Of a stretch of 64,000 nucleotides of DNA, positions 54,257 to 64,000 are shown piece after piece. The notes under the pieces were generated by a model that saw only the letters and a list, made by a program, of their open reading frames with translations, did no database searches and had not been told where the DNA came from. The position numbers were made by a program, and so were the translations under genes. Position 1 is the stretch's first letter. Each line of letters begins with the position of its first letter. This DNA is from Fulvia fulva (taxonomy: Eukaryota; Ascomycota; Dothideomycetes; Mycosphaerellales; Mycosphaerellaceae): NCBI RefSeq assembly GCF_020509005.1, contig NC_063021.1:3286001-3350000 (forward strand), in the 5' to 3' direction.

Positions 54257-55611
54257 TGTAGTTGTTAGAAGATGGAGACATGCTGTAGATTTGAATCAGG
54301 CATCTTCCAGAGAAATGGGTCCAGGTTCCATCCAGATTGTCGCAAAAGGCGGCGTCTGTTTTGTTAGGTATACATAAGAAGGTCTTTGTTTGCTTAGCGC
54401 TTTGTCCTATGAAAGCACCATACGCACATCTGCATATTGTGCTTCAGGAGCTGAGACACGTCAAGATTGCGCTGAGTGGAACGGTGGCCTGCTGTGTTCT
54501 GGTGCATACTTGCAGGGCGGGTCTGTCAGTAGGACCCGCCTTTGAAGCAATACCTTCTGTATGTCTCACAAGGCCGAGATCAATGCCAGGCGCTTACACA
54601 TTACCAACACAAGCGTTTTGAGAGTTCCGGCATGGATTGGATGAGGGCGCGGTGGGAATGAGTCCTGCCGTGAGCAGCGCCTTCCTCGAAGTGCAATTCG
54701 TGCTGGCTTCTAGCCACTGTCAGCCAAACCATCCCTTGCCCTCTCGTCGTTTCTGCTCCCTCATCTCATCCATCTGAATTTTGTTTAGCTGGATAGTAAG
54801 TAGAGAAAAGGACGTTCTTGACTCACCCAAGACTGTTTACATGCTTTGTATGCACTGTCTCCCGTCAGTGACGCCAAGCCGAGGGTGAAAGATGGACAAC
54901 GTACTCAAAGTAGTCCATACACATCGCCCTATCACCACCATTCCGTCTCATACATTTCAAACTCCTGTTTGCAGCATCTTGACATGGGTCGAAGTATTCG
55001 CTATATTGTTTGCTGCGGAATGGTCAGTGAAGGCCAAAAGGCTGGAGAGGCATGCCGTACCTCGTGAACCGCTTCGACCCTTTCTCCCATGCCGTCTCGT
55101 CTCCTGCCTCTCCCTTGCCCGACATGAGTGCTTTTTTGGTGCCAATCGATGAATTTGTCGGATGAAATGAAGCGTTCATCGCCACCACTGGAGGCGAGGT
55201 CGATCGTGGCTCGGGCGGAAGCCGCCGGCCGCCCGACTTTGCAGGGAGCGCGTGTGCTGTTGCTCTTTCTTCGGGTTTCACAACACCATCCTGTCTCCTT
55301 CATCAACATCGATTCAGCTGTGCTATCAGTCTATCAGACTCATGATGAACAATACATCGATCCCGGTCTCAGCTTGTGACAATTGCGAGGTATGGCAACC
55401 AATGGTAACGGATAATGGAAATGACACTCGGCAGCTGCATACCTCCTCTATCAAGTGACTCTAAATGCAGTGTTGCGCCACGGCGAAGTCTGGGTCTTGC
55501 TGTGGCAATGCTCATGCATGAGCGGGACGTCAGCTGAATCCTTCAGATCATGTGTGACCTGAGTCTGATCGCCTCTTGTAGCATGCTACTCTTTCGCTAT
55601 ACAGCAACCAT
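54257..55611. other. Gap with no supported gene
   Basis: Overlapping short frames on both strands between 54330 and 55460 show no motif. The right end is the HET gene promoter. Confidence 0.45.
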
Positions 55612-57275
55612 ATGGACCCACAGGACGCTCAGCTGAAGTCGAAGCTAGGTCAGCTCACCTTCAGACAAAGTGACGATGATGAAATCGATTTCGATCACTG
55701 CGAGACCGATGTATCAGAACGCGATGCGCACACCAAGTCACGAAGACGCGACAAGCTCTTCTCATCCGTGTGGAAGAAAGAGTCGCCATGGACCAATATT
55801 GGGGCAGTCTCTTTCTCGCCAAAGTTGTTCACCTCCTGCAAATATCCTCGCCTAGGCACGAACGACATCCGTGTCCTAGATCTACTTCGCATGGGGCCCG
55901 ACATATGCAGACGGAACCCATCTCACCCAGAAGGTCATCTGCGGCGGCCTTGGCCACAGCCTGCCAGTCACCGCAAATTTACACGCAGCGCTAAAGCGGA
56001 TTTGTCAGAGTATGGCTGAGGACAGACTTCCGCACATGCCGCTGTGGATGAATTGATGCGTTATCTATTACTCAAAGAGACGACGAAGAGCGTAACCGTC
56101 AAGTCGCTACGAGGTATCAGATCTACAGCCAAGCATCGATGCTGTTGATTTGGCTCGGCGATACTGACATGGCTATGGCGGCAGGTGTGAAGACTGCTTG
56201 CTCCCTTCGCATCGACTGGAAGGATAGTCGGGGTTCTAGATTGATCGACCCAAAGCAGCAGGAGGCGCTGATTGAGTGGGGAAGCAAGCTTTCTGCTACA
56301 GAACACGAAGCTTTGCAACAACTCATTGATCGGCCGTGGTTCAAGCGTAGATGGATCCTGCAAGAGGGCGCTTCATCCGAATTACCAAGTACTCGAGTAC
56401 TGCTCGGCGACATGCAGATCCCTGGAGAAAGCTTCATGGCGACTTTGGAGCTAACAGATCTCCTTCAAAATGTTCGAGCCTTCAGGTTCACCAGTACCGC
56501 ATCGCGAAAAGGCAACATCCTCTACAACTTGCAAGTCTTCGACGAGGCTCAGTGCTCTAATCCGCGTGACGAGATATACGCTCTTCTGAACATAGCGTGG
56601 ACGTCGCCGTGGGATCCCAGAGAAAAGTCACAAGGTGTACTCATCGATTACACACAGACTGTGGAAGAGTGCTATCTATTGTTCGCCAGGATCAAAGCTC
56701 AAGATCCACACGATCTGATCGGCATCATGGCATGTGCGACAAGTCGTCCTTCCAGCTCCATCTCACTGCCATCCTGGTGTCCGGACTGGAGAGTGGAGAT
56801 CGACTACCGCTCAATGCGGCATCAAACAGCTTGCTGGAGAGCGCTGGACGCAGTATGTCATACTGCAGACCCAAGGGTCATCGACAGCACTCTGATCGTG
56901 AAAGGTCGAATTCTGAAGCCATGTCCTCGGGTCGCTAAAGCGCAAGACTTCCAGTGCCGAGACTGCTCTACCTGCATCTTCGCACGAGCAGCACTGAGGA
57001 CGAAAGAGGGGTTGAACATCGTTGCGATCCTGGCCAAGGATGAAGCGGAAGATGATGATACTTCTTTGCTTCTCTTCGATGATTGTTCTATCGCTTTCTG
57101 GGTTCGTCCTAAGATTGTGTTCTTGCCATCGAATGAGGAAGAGGAGGGCACGGGCTCTTTTGAGACGTTGTATGGGCTGCAGTCCTGCGTCGAAGTGCCG
57201 GATTGTGCTCGCGACTGCCATTACATCACCAGGAGGGGTGATCTGATGCCCCTGGTGGAGGTCGCCCTTTGTTGA
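55612..57275 (+). pseudogene. HET-domain (heterokaryon incompatibility) gene, broken
   Basis: Plus-strand pieces in three frames make up one HET protein. Piece 1 (55612 to about 55890): acidic leader, then RLGTNDIRVLDLL, the first HET block. Piece 2 (to 56056, +1 frame): WGPTYADGTHLTQKVICGG and LPVTANLHAALKRI, then a stop. Piece 3 (56055-57275): DALSITQRDDEERNRQV, YSQASMLLIWLGD, RPWFKRRWILQEG and a long C-terminus. The YEALSYT segment normally between pieces 1 and 2 is missing, and a single T shifts piece 2 to piece 3. HET proteins trigger vegetative incompatibility in fungi; this copy probably cannot, because the domain is interrupted. The C-terminal ORF alone (from an internal ATG at 56139) is 378 aa. 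Confidence 0.75.
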
Positions 57276-57440
57276 AGCGCGCCGGTCATGCAGGATGCTC
57301 GAGCTGAAGGCGTTGATCCTGCAGTGTTTGCGTACTTCCAGTATCCTGTCCAAGCTCAACAGTATGTCCAGAATCTCCAGCATTCTCCGTCCACCCATGT
57401 AGATCCGAGACCTTGCGCTCCTCTCACGATCACCACCAAC

Positions 57441-58142
57441 TCAATCTTCATCACTCGAGTCCGGATACATGCTGAAATCGCCATCCTCCCCAAGAACCGT
57501 ATCTTCATCATCCCTCCTGCGCAGCACAACATACTTGCTGAACGCCACCACCTCACCATCTTCCTCCTCGTCACTCGCAGTGCCGTCGGACTCGTAGTCA
57601 TCCAAGAAGTCCAGCGATCCATCGGTCGTGTCCTCGTCGCCACCTATCATCTCCTCTGCCAGTTGCCGCTCGACTTGTCGGCGTACATCGCCGTATTGCT
57701 CTACCGTCTGTTCCGCCTCGACCTCTGTCTTTGCCACAACTTTCTGCGCCGGCGTGGGTACTTTCAGCAGATGTGCGGGTCCCTTCTTCAGCACACTGTG
57801 CTCCGCCTTGCCATCATTCCGGCAAAGCTTGTTGTGTAGTTTAGTGCGCTGGATCGTGACGAAGTAGCCGCAGGGGTGCTTGAAGAACTGCAGTTCCTCG
57901 CGGGTCTGTGGCGCTTCACCTGTAGGAAGAATCGAACGGCGCTTGTGAGGTTGTGGTAGTGGTGCCGTGTTGTATGTTGCGTTTGTAGGAAGCTTTACAA
58001 CCGGGGAACCCGACTCGAAGAGGCGGTTTGCTGATGGTTTGCTGGTGGCGTCGACGTCTGCCATTGCTTGGATGGGTGTCATGGGTTTGCTGGTAAAGAG
58101 GGATGCGATGGCGCGCTTTACTGCTTCGGTGTTGGCTGCCAT
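57441..58142 (-). CDS. Acidic-tailed hypothetical protein (233 aa)
   Basis: Single exon from the ATG at 58142. It has a short basic N-half (PLPQPHKRRSILPTGEAP) with a segment HPCGYFVTIQRTKLHNKLCR that could bind a metal or RNA, then a helical region (YGDVRRQVERQLAEEM) and a very acidic C-terminus (LDDYESDGTASDEEEDGEVV and SMYPDSSDED). No domain recognised. The acidic tail and short motifs suggest a nuclear protein. It converges with the HET pseudogene at its 3' end. Confidence 0.7.
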   Translation of the reverse strand: MAANTEAVKRAIASLFTSKPMTPIQAMADVDATSKPSANRLFESGSPVVKLPTNATYNTAPLPQPHKRRSILPTGEAPQTREELQFFKHPCGYFVTIQRTKLHNKLCRNDGKAEHSVLKKGPAHLLKVPTPAQKVVAKTEVEAEQTVEQYGDVRRQVERQLAEEMIGGDEDTTDGSLDFLDDYESDGTASDEEEDGEVVAFSKYVVLRRRDDEDTVLGEDGDFSMYPDSSDED

Positions 58143-58367
58143 GGTTGTATCTTCGAGTGCGATGGGAAAAGATGGTTGTGTGGCAGACTTATGAGAAAGA
58201 TGTCATGTGAAGGTAGGTTATGGGTGAAGGTAGCATGTGAATTTCTTGAGCGTTGCGCTAGCGCGAAACACAAACGGCTGCTCCGCTCATCCCTGCAAAC
58301 CCCCGTTCACTACGCTATCGAACAAGCTCTTCGTTATCATTCAGTCCTTTTCTGCCATGATCCCGGA

Positions 58368-59297
58368 TCAGAGGCTCGATAGCGTGATGGTGGCAATGAA
58401 CAATAGCGTCATGGTCATTGCCACCATCAGCACAATGGCAGAAATGACGACCACTGAAATGTACCGATCCATTACGGCTGCCCGTTCTATCCCAAACACG
58501 CAGCTTTCGCCCTCCGCGATCGTTTGAACCTCTGCTTCGATATCAGTCGAGGCGTCTTGGGTTTCCACTTCATCATCCTTCTTCTCAAGTTGTTCCCTCT
58601 TTGCGTCCACCGCCCATTGAAGAAAGCCGCGACTGTCTCTCAGCAGCAGCCTCATGGCCTCTTCGACAGTATCGGGAACGTCTTTGGTCTCCACTTTGCG
58701 CAGAATGGGACCATCAAGTAGTGCTTTGGCGACCAGGGTAGACTCCTGCCGCAAAAGATCCTGCATGGCATCGAGAGATGACCTCTGCCGTACAGCTGGC
58801 TCCGCCTCGACCCTTTGCGCGCGGCTTTTGCGAGGAACAGCCCGGGCCACCGGCCTGATCTCCTGTCCAGCTCCTATGCAGATAGTGAGAGGGTCCAAAA
58901 CACGAGGTGCGTCGACCTCGCTCTTTAGCTGCTCTCCAGCATCCATGGCACCGGTTTTTGCAGCTCGTGTGTCGGGACCCTTTGTAGCACGATGTAGTTC
59001 GGCTTCCTGCCTTGTCTCGTCGCGATTCGAGACCTCAAAGCCCCATGGCAGAATCTCTTGCTCTACGCCATAGCAAATGGAGAGTGCGGCGGGTGATTCC
59101 TTGTCCTTGCCTTGAGCTTGAGGGGGAGTTCTGTCCTTTGGTCCGAATGTTGTCTCGCCAGAAATGGCTGCGGCGGCGTCTTGGTCGGCTTTCACAGGAG
59201 ACATGTCGAGCGCGATGTGGACGTCTGACAGCTGCAGCTCTGGCGGCTGAGGCAGGCGGTTCGTCGGCCCCGTGGGCCGCAGCTCTCTTGTCGCCAA
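58368..59297 (-). CDS. C-terminal part of the F-box-like gene, displaced by one base
   Basis: The open frame has no ATG at its start; it continues the upstream gene if one G is removed from the G7 run at 59326-59332, giving an unbroken join (PVMGGGASASQTETLATREL). It is mostly polar and disordered, with repeated LTICIGAGQEI/LSICYGVEQEI-type segments, and ends in a single TM helix (VVVISAIVLMVAMTMTLLF) after a helical stretch (GFLQWAVDAKREQLEK). As a tail-anchored end it would place the F-box protein at a membrane. A sequencing error in the homopolymer or a real frameshift are both possible. Confidence 0.55.
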   Translation of the reverse strand: MATRELRPTGPTNRLPQPPELQLSDVHIALDMSPVKADQDAAAAISGETTFGPKDRTPPQAQGKDKESPAALSICYGVEQEILPWGFEVSNRDETRQEAELHRATKGPDTRAAKTGAMDAGEQLKSEVDAPRVLDPLTICIGAGQEIRPVARAVPRKSRAQRVEAEPAVRQRSSLDAMQDLLRQESTLVAKALLDGPILRKVETKDVPDTVEEAMRLLLRDSRGFLQWAVDAKREQLEKKDDEVETQDASTDIEAEVQTIAEGESCVFGIERAAVMDRYISVVVISAIVLMVAMTMTLLFIATITLSSL

Positions 59298-59301
59298 GGT
59301 C

Positions 59302-60717
59302 TCAGTTTGAGAAGCAGAGGCACCACCCCCCCATAACAGGGTCCTGCTTAGCCATCATAGTGGATTGAGGAGGTTCCGAGCGCACAGCTCCAAGACCCGA
59401 TGCGATGATCTCCGGCAGCGCCGAACCGACCGCGAGCATGCCAAGAGCAGTCCCGCCAGGCTGCTGCGGAATGAGCGAGACTGCCTTCGCATCATCCTTG
59501 AGGACTTTACGAAGCTCAATATCAACGTCAAAGAGCAGCGCAGCGACGACTTCGCTCTCTCGACGCTGCCTTATGCAGATCTTCTTCCGACTCTTTTGCT
59601 CGCGAACGCCATTGAAGCGCTTCGTTCCGCGGCTGTCAAGCTTGCCAGCTCCGTTGACGTCTGGCTTCTGTTGACTTTTGTTGCCCCTGTCCACATGTCT
59701 TGCAGCCGGCTTTCGAGGCTTCTGCAATGCCGACTTGGCAGTGCGCGATCTCTGCATTGTCTTGGGTAGCTTTGGAGGACCACCTGTAAAGAGTGTAGGA
59801 ATAGATAGCGTTGTTTGCGCGGGCGCAAGCGATCTCGACTGCTTCGAAGATGCACCTGTACTCTCTGTCGCAGGTCTTGGGCGCGTCTGAGGCGGCTCAC
59901 GCATCGCCGTACGGTGGGTCTCAGTGGAAGGCTTCGTTCTGCTGTGGCCCTCCAGCGGGCGTGTGATGAATGGTTTGAGATACGCCTCAAAGTCGCGAAC
60001 ATTGTCGACCCATTGCTGTTCCTCCTGGGGAGACTTGGTATAGTAGCACGTGTCAGGCACCAGTCTCAGAGTTCGCAAGCCACGTAGCTTATCTAGGTTC
60101 AGTGCGCCCGCAACAACAGCGAAATCAGCCTCGTCCAGTGTCTGCGTCCACACGAACTTCGGCTCTGTAGATTCGAAGTCGCGCGGGGACAGGTAGATGG
60201 ACAACACTCTGAGACAAGCAAAGTGTTGGCGGCAACGGGCACCAAAAGATGGAAGGTACATGCCCACGGTGACAGTTGTAGCATGTTTCCGTACGATGCC
60301 AGCTTCATACTCCCTGTTGTCGATGTAAGGTATGCGGAATGCGCCGCTCATACCTGTATCGAACTCGAAGTCTTGGTTGGCGGCCCATGCGCGAGAGGCG
60401 CCCGCAAAGTACTGTCTCGAGAGCATAAATTCCTCGACCTTCGGAGAAGGAAATGGGCGTATCACACGGCTGCTGTCTCTCCGGCGGGCCTCTTGTTCGC
60501 GGTCAGTCCAGTCTCTGCGGTCGTAGTACTTCGTGCCATCTTGGGCCGGATAGGCGAAGTCGAAGATGATGTCCTGCAGCTCTTGCGGTAGAGAAAGCAG
60601 GCGACTCCTCTTGTTGGTGTCGCTAGCTGCCGCGACCTTGTCGCGTTGTCCTGGTTGCGACGTTATCGTCGTGTTGTCTGGGTGGTCAGTCATGCGATGG
60701 ATGTCGATCGACAGCAT
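59302..60717 (-). CDS. F-box-like protein, N-terminal part
   Basis: Starts at the ATG 60717 (an in-frame Met at 60693 is the alternative). Near residue 38 an F-box-like helix occurs: RLLSLPQELQDIIFDFAYP, as in fungal F-box or leucine-rich proteins. Then a globular part with a conserved look (HATTVTVGMYLPSFGARCRQ, ADFAVVAGALNLDKLRGL, LRTLRLVPDTCYYTKSP), a Pro/Ser/Lys-rich disordered region and a basic cluster (REQKSRKKICIRQRRES). The frame closes after QDPVMGGWCLCFSN at 59302, just past a run of seven Gs; reading with one base fewer continues into 58368-59297. The F-box family here differs from the three short paralogues at 19721-31622. Confidence 0.68.
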   Translation of the reverse strand: MLSIDIHRMTDHPDNTTITSQPGQRDKVAAASDTNKRSRLLSLPQELQDIIFDFAYPAQDGTKYYDRRDWTDREQEARRRDSSRVIRPFPSPKVEEFMLSRQYFAGASRAWAANQDFEFDTGMSGAFRIPYIDNREYEAGIVRKHATTVTVGMYLPSFGARCRQHFACLRVLSIYLSPRDFESTEPKFVWTQTLDEADFAVVAGALNLDKLRGLRTLRLVPDTCYYTKSPQEEQQWVDNVRDFEAYLKPFITRPLEGHSRTKPSTETHRTAMREPPQTRPRPATESTGASSKQSRSLAPAQTTLSIPTLFTGGPPKLPKTMQRSRTAKSALQKPRKPAARHVDRGNKSQQKPDVNGAGKLDSRGTKRFNGVREQKSRKKICIRQRRESEVVAALLFDVDIELRKVLKDDAKAVSLIPQQPGGTALGMLAVGSALPEIIASGLGAVRSEPPQSTMMAKQDPVMGGWCLCFSN

Positions 60718-63105
60718 GCGATGTTGAGTTTTGTAGTTCGGGGGAAAGAGAGCGGGAGAGAAGGCGTAAATTCAAGGACAAACATGAGTCCCGTTCGTTC
60801 ACTCACGCAATCTCGTGACACATCCTACATGGTTCCTCTTTCGGGATGAACATTCGTCGCGCACTCCCACGTCTGTTCACGTTAGCGGGTCGTTATTCAC
60901 CTGCTGCGCCTGCTCCCGAAGGGCAAGCGTGTGGGAGAAGAAGGGGTTTCTTGTCGATATCGACTTGTCGCGGGTATAGAAGACCCAGGCGCTCTTTCTG
61001 GACTCGCAAAGGTGTACTTGACGCCTTCGACGGACGCGGGAGGTGTTGTTTGAAGTCAGGACGCAGTCGGAGATTACCGCTTCCATGCCGTGCAGCTCAC
61101 ACCGCCAGACAACTTCTCTGCAGACGTGCAGCAAGTTGGCGCTGATGACTCCTTCGGTAAAGTCCTTCTACCGAAGGCACTGTTCGAGCCTGAAAAACTC
61201 GAGATGGCAGTCGTTGTCCACCAGACCGCGACAACATGTTGTCGGCGCCCGTGCCGCCCAAGACTACATGACGATTCGGGACATTTCGCCATCACGACAT
61301 CCAGTCACTGGTGATGCACTCTCGGCTTCGGTGCTGTCGTGCGCGACTCCATCGGATCGGGAATCTGCATTGGCTGATGTTGGACGAGATGCAACGTCAT
61401 GAACGATGTCGTCCAGATAGCTGGTTGCTAAAAAACAGTTACTACCACGCTTGTATGCCTTCGGGAGGAGTGGGAAAGCTGGCCGGCTGTGCCGTCTGAC
61501 AGTCGTACGCTTGTATGCGCCCCGCGCGGAGTGCCATCTGTCAGCGGACTGGACAAGAAGTTCCAAACGCTGCTCATGCTCACACGAGCACGAGCACGAG
61601 CACAGCACAACGAACCGACCTCCACGAGCATAACGTGCTTTCCACGAGAAGTCGCGCGCTGGGGGTCGAGTTACGCGATACGCTGCGATCAGAGCACGTT
61701 TATCATGCTACGAGCAACGCACTTCCTAGTTGATTCCGCCTACATAGCGACGAGCACAGGAGAGTTGGCGACTCGAAAAGCTATACGAGGAACAAAGCCA
61801 CGCGACCAAAAGCGTCGAGATACCATGAGACGTACAAGGGCCATGGATGCCGCGTACAGTCAATCTTCAAAGATCACGAGACCAAGCGCACTCAGTCTTG
61901 AGAGTACAGGAACATGACATGACATCAAAGTCAACGTCCTGAAAACTTCAAAGATACAAGAGTCAAAGAGTCAAACGGATACACAATGAATGAGCTGCAA
62001 GCGGCTACAACAAGCCTTTGTGCAGAACTCGACAGCTGTTGCTCGAACATGAGCCAAAGTTCGCTCCACCAAGAGCACAAGTCGTCCTTCACAGGACAGA
62101 AGTCCGTTCATCAAGGACAAGCACTGTTGCACTCTCGAGCAATGCCACGCAGCAGCTCGACGAGTCCTGTTTGTTCAGCATGAACACGAAGGTTGCTCTT
62201 CACTGAGCCAGCAGTCGTTCTTCACCGAACACAAAAGTTGCTCCCACGGAGCCGAGTCTGCACGAGGTCTTGCTCATGGCAAGCCTCATAACCGAAGCCC
62301 CAATGCATCTATTGGGCGCGCATGTTCTGCGTCACGAACACTGGTCATGCCCTTGTGGCACATCACCGTCGCTTCGAGCGTCGATGCCTTCATGGACGCA
62401 TTTCGCCGGACTCTGCTGCTGCATCCCTCGCGATGCTCCAGCGTTGCTCTGTGCGTAGAGGAGTACATGAAGGCCTCGCGCCCGGTCTTGTCACAAGATC
62501 ACGTTGCGACGTACTTTTTTCATCAGCTCGCAAGCATTGCATTTACTGCTTGGTACTGGAGAAGAAAAACAAAGAACATCATCTCTTCATTCACAGCATG
62601 GTTTGGCGCACCGGAGCTCGGACTTGCACCCAACCCTCCCGGCCGAAGCTGACTGACAAGCTCTCTTACATCGGATTTCCACTTCCGACCTTCACATGCT
62701 TCTACCCTAACGTCACGTTGCAGGTGCTGCCTGAAGCTTGGCCAGCTTATACAGACTTTATTGCCTGATTAAGCATCCCGCAGCTTCCACCGCCTGCAGC
62801 GACTGTCGTACGTTATAGCTTTGCGGTACTCACAATAGGCTCGTGGCTCCTGGGATAGACTCAGAGATGTCGCCGATCTGATGGTGCCAGGTAAAGGATC
62901 GCAGCCTCGGCCGAAAGATCTGATAAGACGAATACCGCGCGGTCCTCGCGGATTCGGAGGCCAAGCTGTACAGCAATGTCGAACGATGTCTGTGGAGGTG
63001 GACAGTGAGTAACAGAAAGGTATAAGAACACCGTCAACTGCATCATCAACGAGACCATCACTCCACCAACACCCCCAAGAACACCAACCCAAAACCACAA
63101 CCACA
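60718..63105. other. 2.4-kb region with no supported gene
   Basis: The left end is the promoter of the F-box-like gene. Plus-strand ATG frames at 60846-61145, 61090-61314 and 62322-62768 are open but lack motifs or paralogues. A small CGAGCA simple repeat lies at 61585-61602. 62040-62260 has loosely repeated words (gttgctc, gaacac) that do not form a clean array. Confidence 0.45.
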
Positions 63106-63632
63106 ATGTCCCTCGAAGCAGCCCTCACAACCTCCCTCACCACCGCCCTCTCCCTCCAATCCTCCCTAATCGGCACCGACCCCCACGCCCACGCCCTCCA
63201 CGCCTCAGCCTCCGCCGGCCTCCCCTGAATCGCCGTCGCCCCCGCCCAAGGCTCCCAACTCTCCATCCTCTGCCATCTCCTCCGCGCCCAACGCGTCCTC
63301 GAAATCGGCACCCTGGGCGGCTACTCGACCCTCTACTTCGCGCACTCTGTCCCCGGGATTCACGTAACCTCCATCGAAGCCAGCCCTAAACACCACGCCG
63401 TGGCCGTCGAGAACACGAAGCATTGCGGTAATGTGAACATTATCCTGGGCGCGGCGCTGGATGTGTTGCCGACGTTGGAAAGAGGGGAGGGCTTTGATTT
63501 GGTGTTTATTGATGAAGGGCGATGGGAGGGTGCAGGCGACGTTGATTCCGATGTTGGCGACGCATAAGAGGGGGAGCCAGTTTAGGGGGACGGAGGTTGT
63601 GGATGGGTACTTGATTGCTGTTGTTAAGTAGG
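63106..63632 (+). pseudogene. O-methyltransferase (caffeoyl-CoA type) pseudogene
   Basis: From the ATG at 63106 the frame begins MSLEAALTTSLTTALSLQSS and meets a TGA at 63226-63228, where the family has Ser (GLPxIAVAPAQG). The same frame continues with VLEIGTLGGYSTLYF, the SAM-binding motif I, then VTSIEASPKHHAVAVENT and LGAALDVLP and LVFIDE. After that about 60 residues, including the metal-binding DNV region, are missing and the C-terminal end (ATLIPMLATHKRGSQF, then GYLIAVVK) appears in another frame. These are the parts of class I, cation-dependent O-methyltransferases of fungi. A stop, a deletion and a frameshift make it non-functional. Confidence 0.78.
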
Positions 63633-64000
63633 CGTGGAGATGGAATTGGAATGGGGAGGATGGAGATGTATTGTAGACGGGATCTGTATGTGAGAATTAA
63701 ATGCAAAAAGAACAATCGCCCTCGCTTAAAAGGCTAGCACCCTAAGAAGTACAGCAAGATGTCTATGGCATCTGTGCTGGATCTCACGCGTTCGCATATT
63801 TGGCAGCAAGACTTACGCCCAAACACTGCGCCATCCGAGCGAGAACGACTGTCGAGTATGCATCAATTCCGTAAGACTATATCAGCAAGACTATAGGTGC
63901 ACTAAGCAAAAGCTGATGGAAGCCACCACAATGCACAAAAAAGAACAACAACCCTTGCTCGAATGACCAGTTCGAAAAGGAACACAGAAATGTCCAAGGC
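63633..64000. other. Intergenic to the window edge
   Basis: No gene seen. Confidence 0.5.

Noticed and set aside
61585..62260. CGAGCA triplet repeats and loosely repeated words considered as a minisatellite or CRISPR-like array
   Set aside because: Only three perfect hexamers; the later words vary in length and spacing, and CRISPR arrays are not expected in a fungal nuclear genome.
62322..62768. 148-codon plus-strand ATG frame before the methyltransferase pseudogene
   Set aside because: No domain, no paralogue and a composition like the surrounding non-coding sequence.

Overview
The window comes from a filamentous ascomycete (Pezizomycotina), most likely a Dothideomycete. The evidence is short GT-AG introns of about 50 bp, ATG contexts like those of moulds, and typical mould families: DHA2 efflux pump, HET-domain gene, F-box and BTB repertoires, thioesterase-like protein, secreted carboxylesterase and CSI2. 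The species cannot be fixed from the sequence. All coordinates for spliced genes were worked out by hand from splice signals and protein continuity.

Layout. 1-4.6 kb holds two minus-strand genes: the 5' part of pyruvate carboxylase (cut by the window edge) and a DHA2 MFS transporter. 4.6-10.6 kb is gene-poor, with a 62-aa two-exon mini-protein, membrane-protein exons, a C2H2-like zinc-finger protein and a broken tRNA-like locus. 10.6-15.2 kb is housekeeping: a small Ser/Pro-rich protein, a five-exon FCF1 (18S rRNA processing nuclease) and a CSI2-like membrane protein. A 571-bp non-autonomous DNA element follows at 15.5-16.1 kb, flanked by CTTGG on both sides. 16-23 kb is accessory: conserved minus-strand exons, a decayed and an intact prolyl-4-hydroxylase-like gene, two F-box genes and a BTB gene. 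23-33 kb is conserved sequence: a repeat protein, an ArfGAP with UBA domain, a thioesterase-like gene, a ketopantoate reductase-like gene, a third F-box gene and a SAM methyltransferase.

34-54 kb is the most unusual part. Four related genes carry a domain that resembles the N-terminal transcription-silencing domain of the heterochromatin factor Clr2 (GHPSG ... CxCCLCTG pattern). Between and around them lie a secreted carboxylesterase, a NoxR-like TPR protein, a decayed secreted Ser/Thr-repeat gene, an interstitial telomere-like TTAGGG array, a possible three-exon membrane protein and fragments of an unnamed small family. 55-64 kb holds a HET-domain pseudogene, an acidic hypothetical protein, an F-box-like gene whose C-terminal membrane-anchor half is displaced by one base in a G7 run, and an O-methyltransferase pseudogene.

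Overall, core genes are interleaved with fast-evolving, duplicated and decaying families (F-box, Clr2-like, HET, P4H-like, adhesin-like). Together with telomere-like repeats and a DNA element, this suggests subtelomeric or rearrangement-prone accessory sequence.
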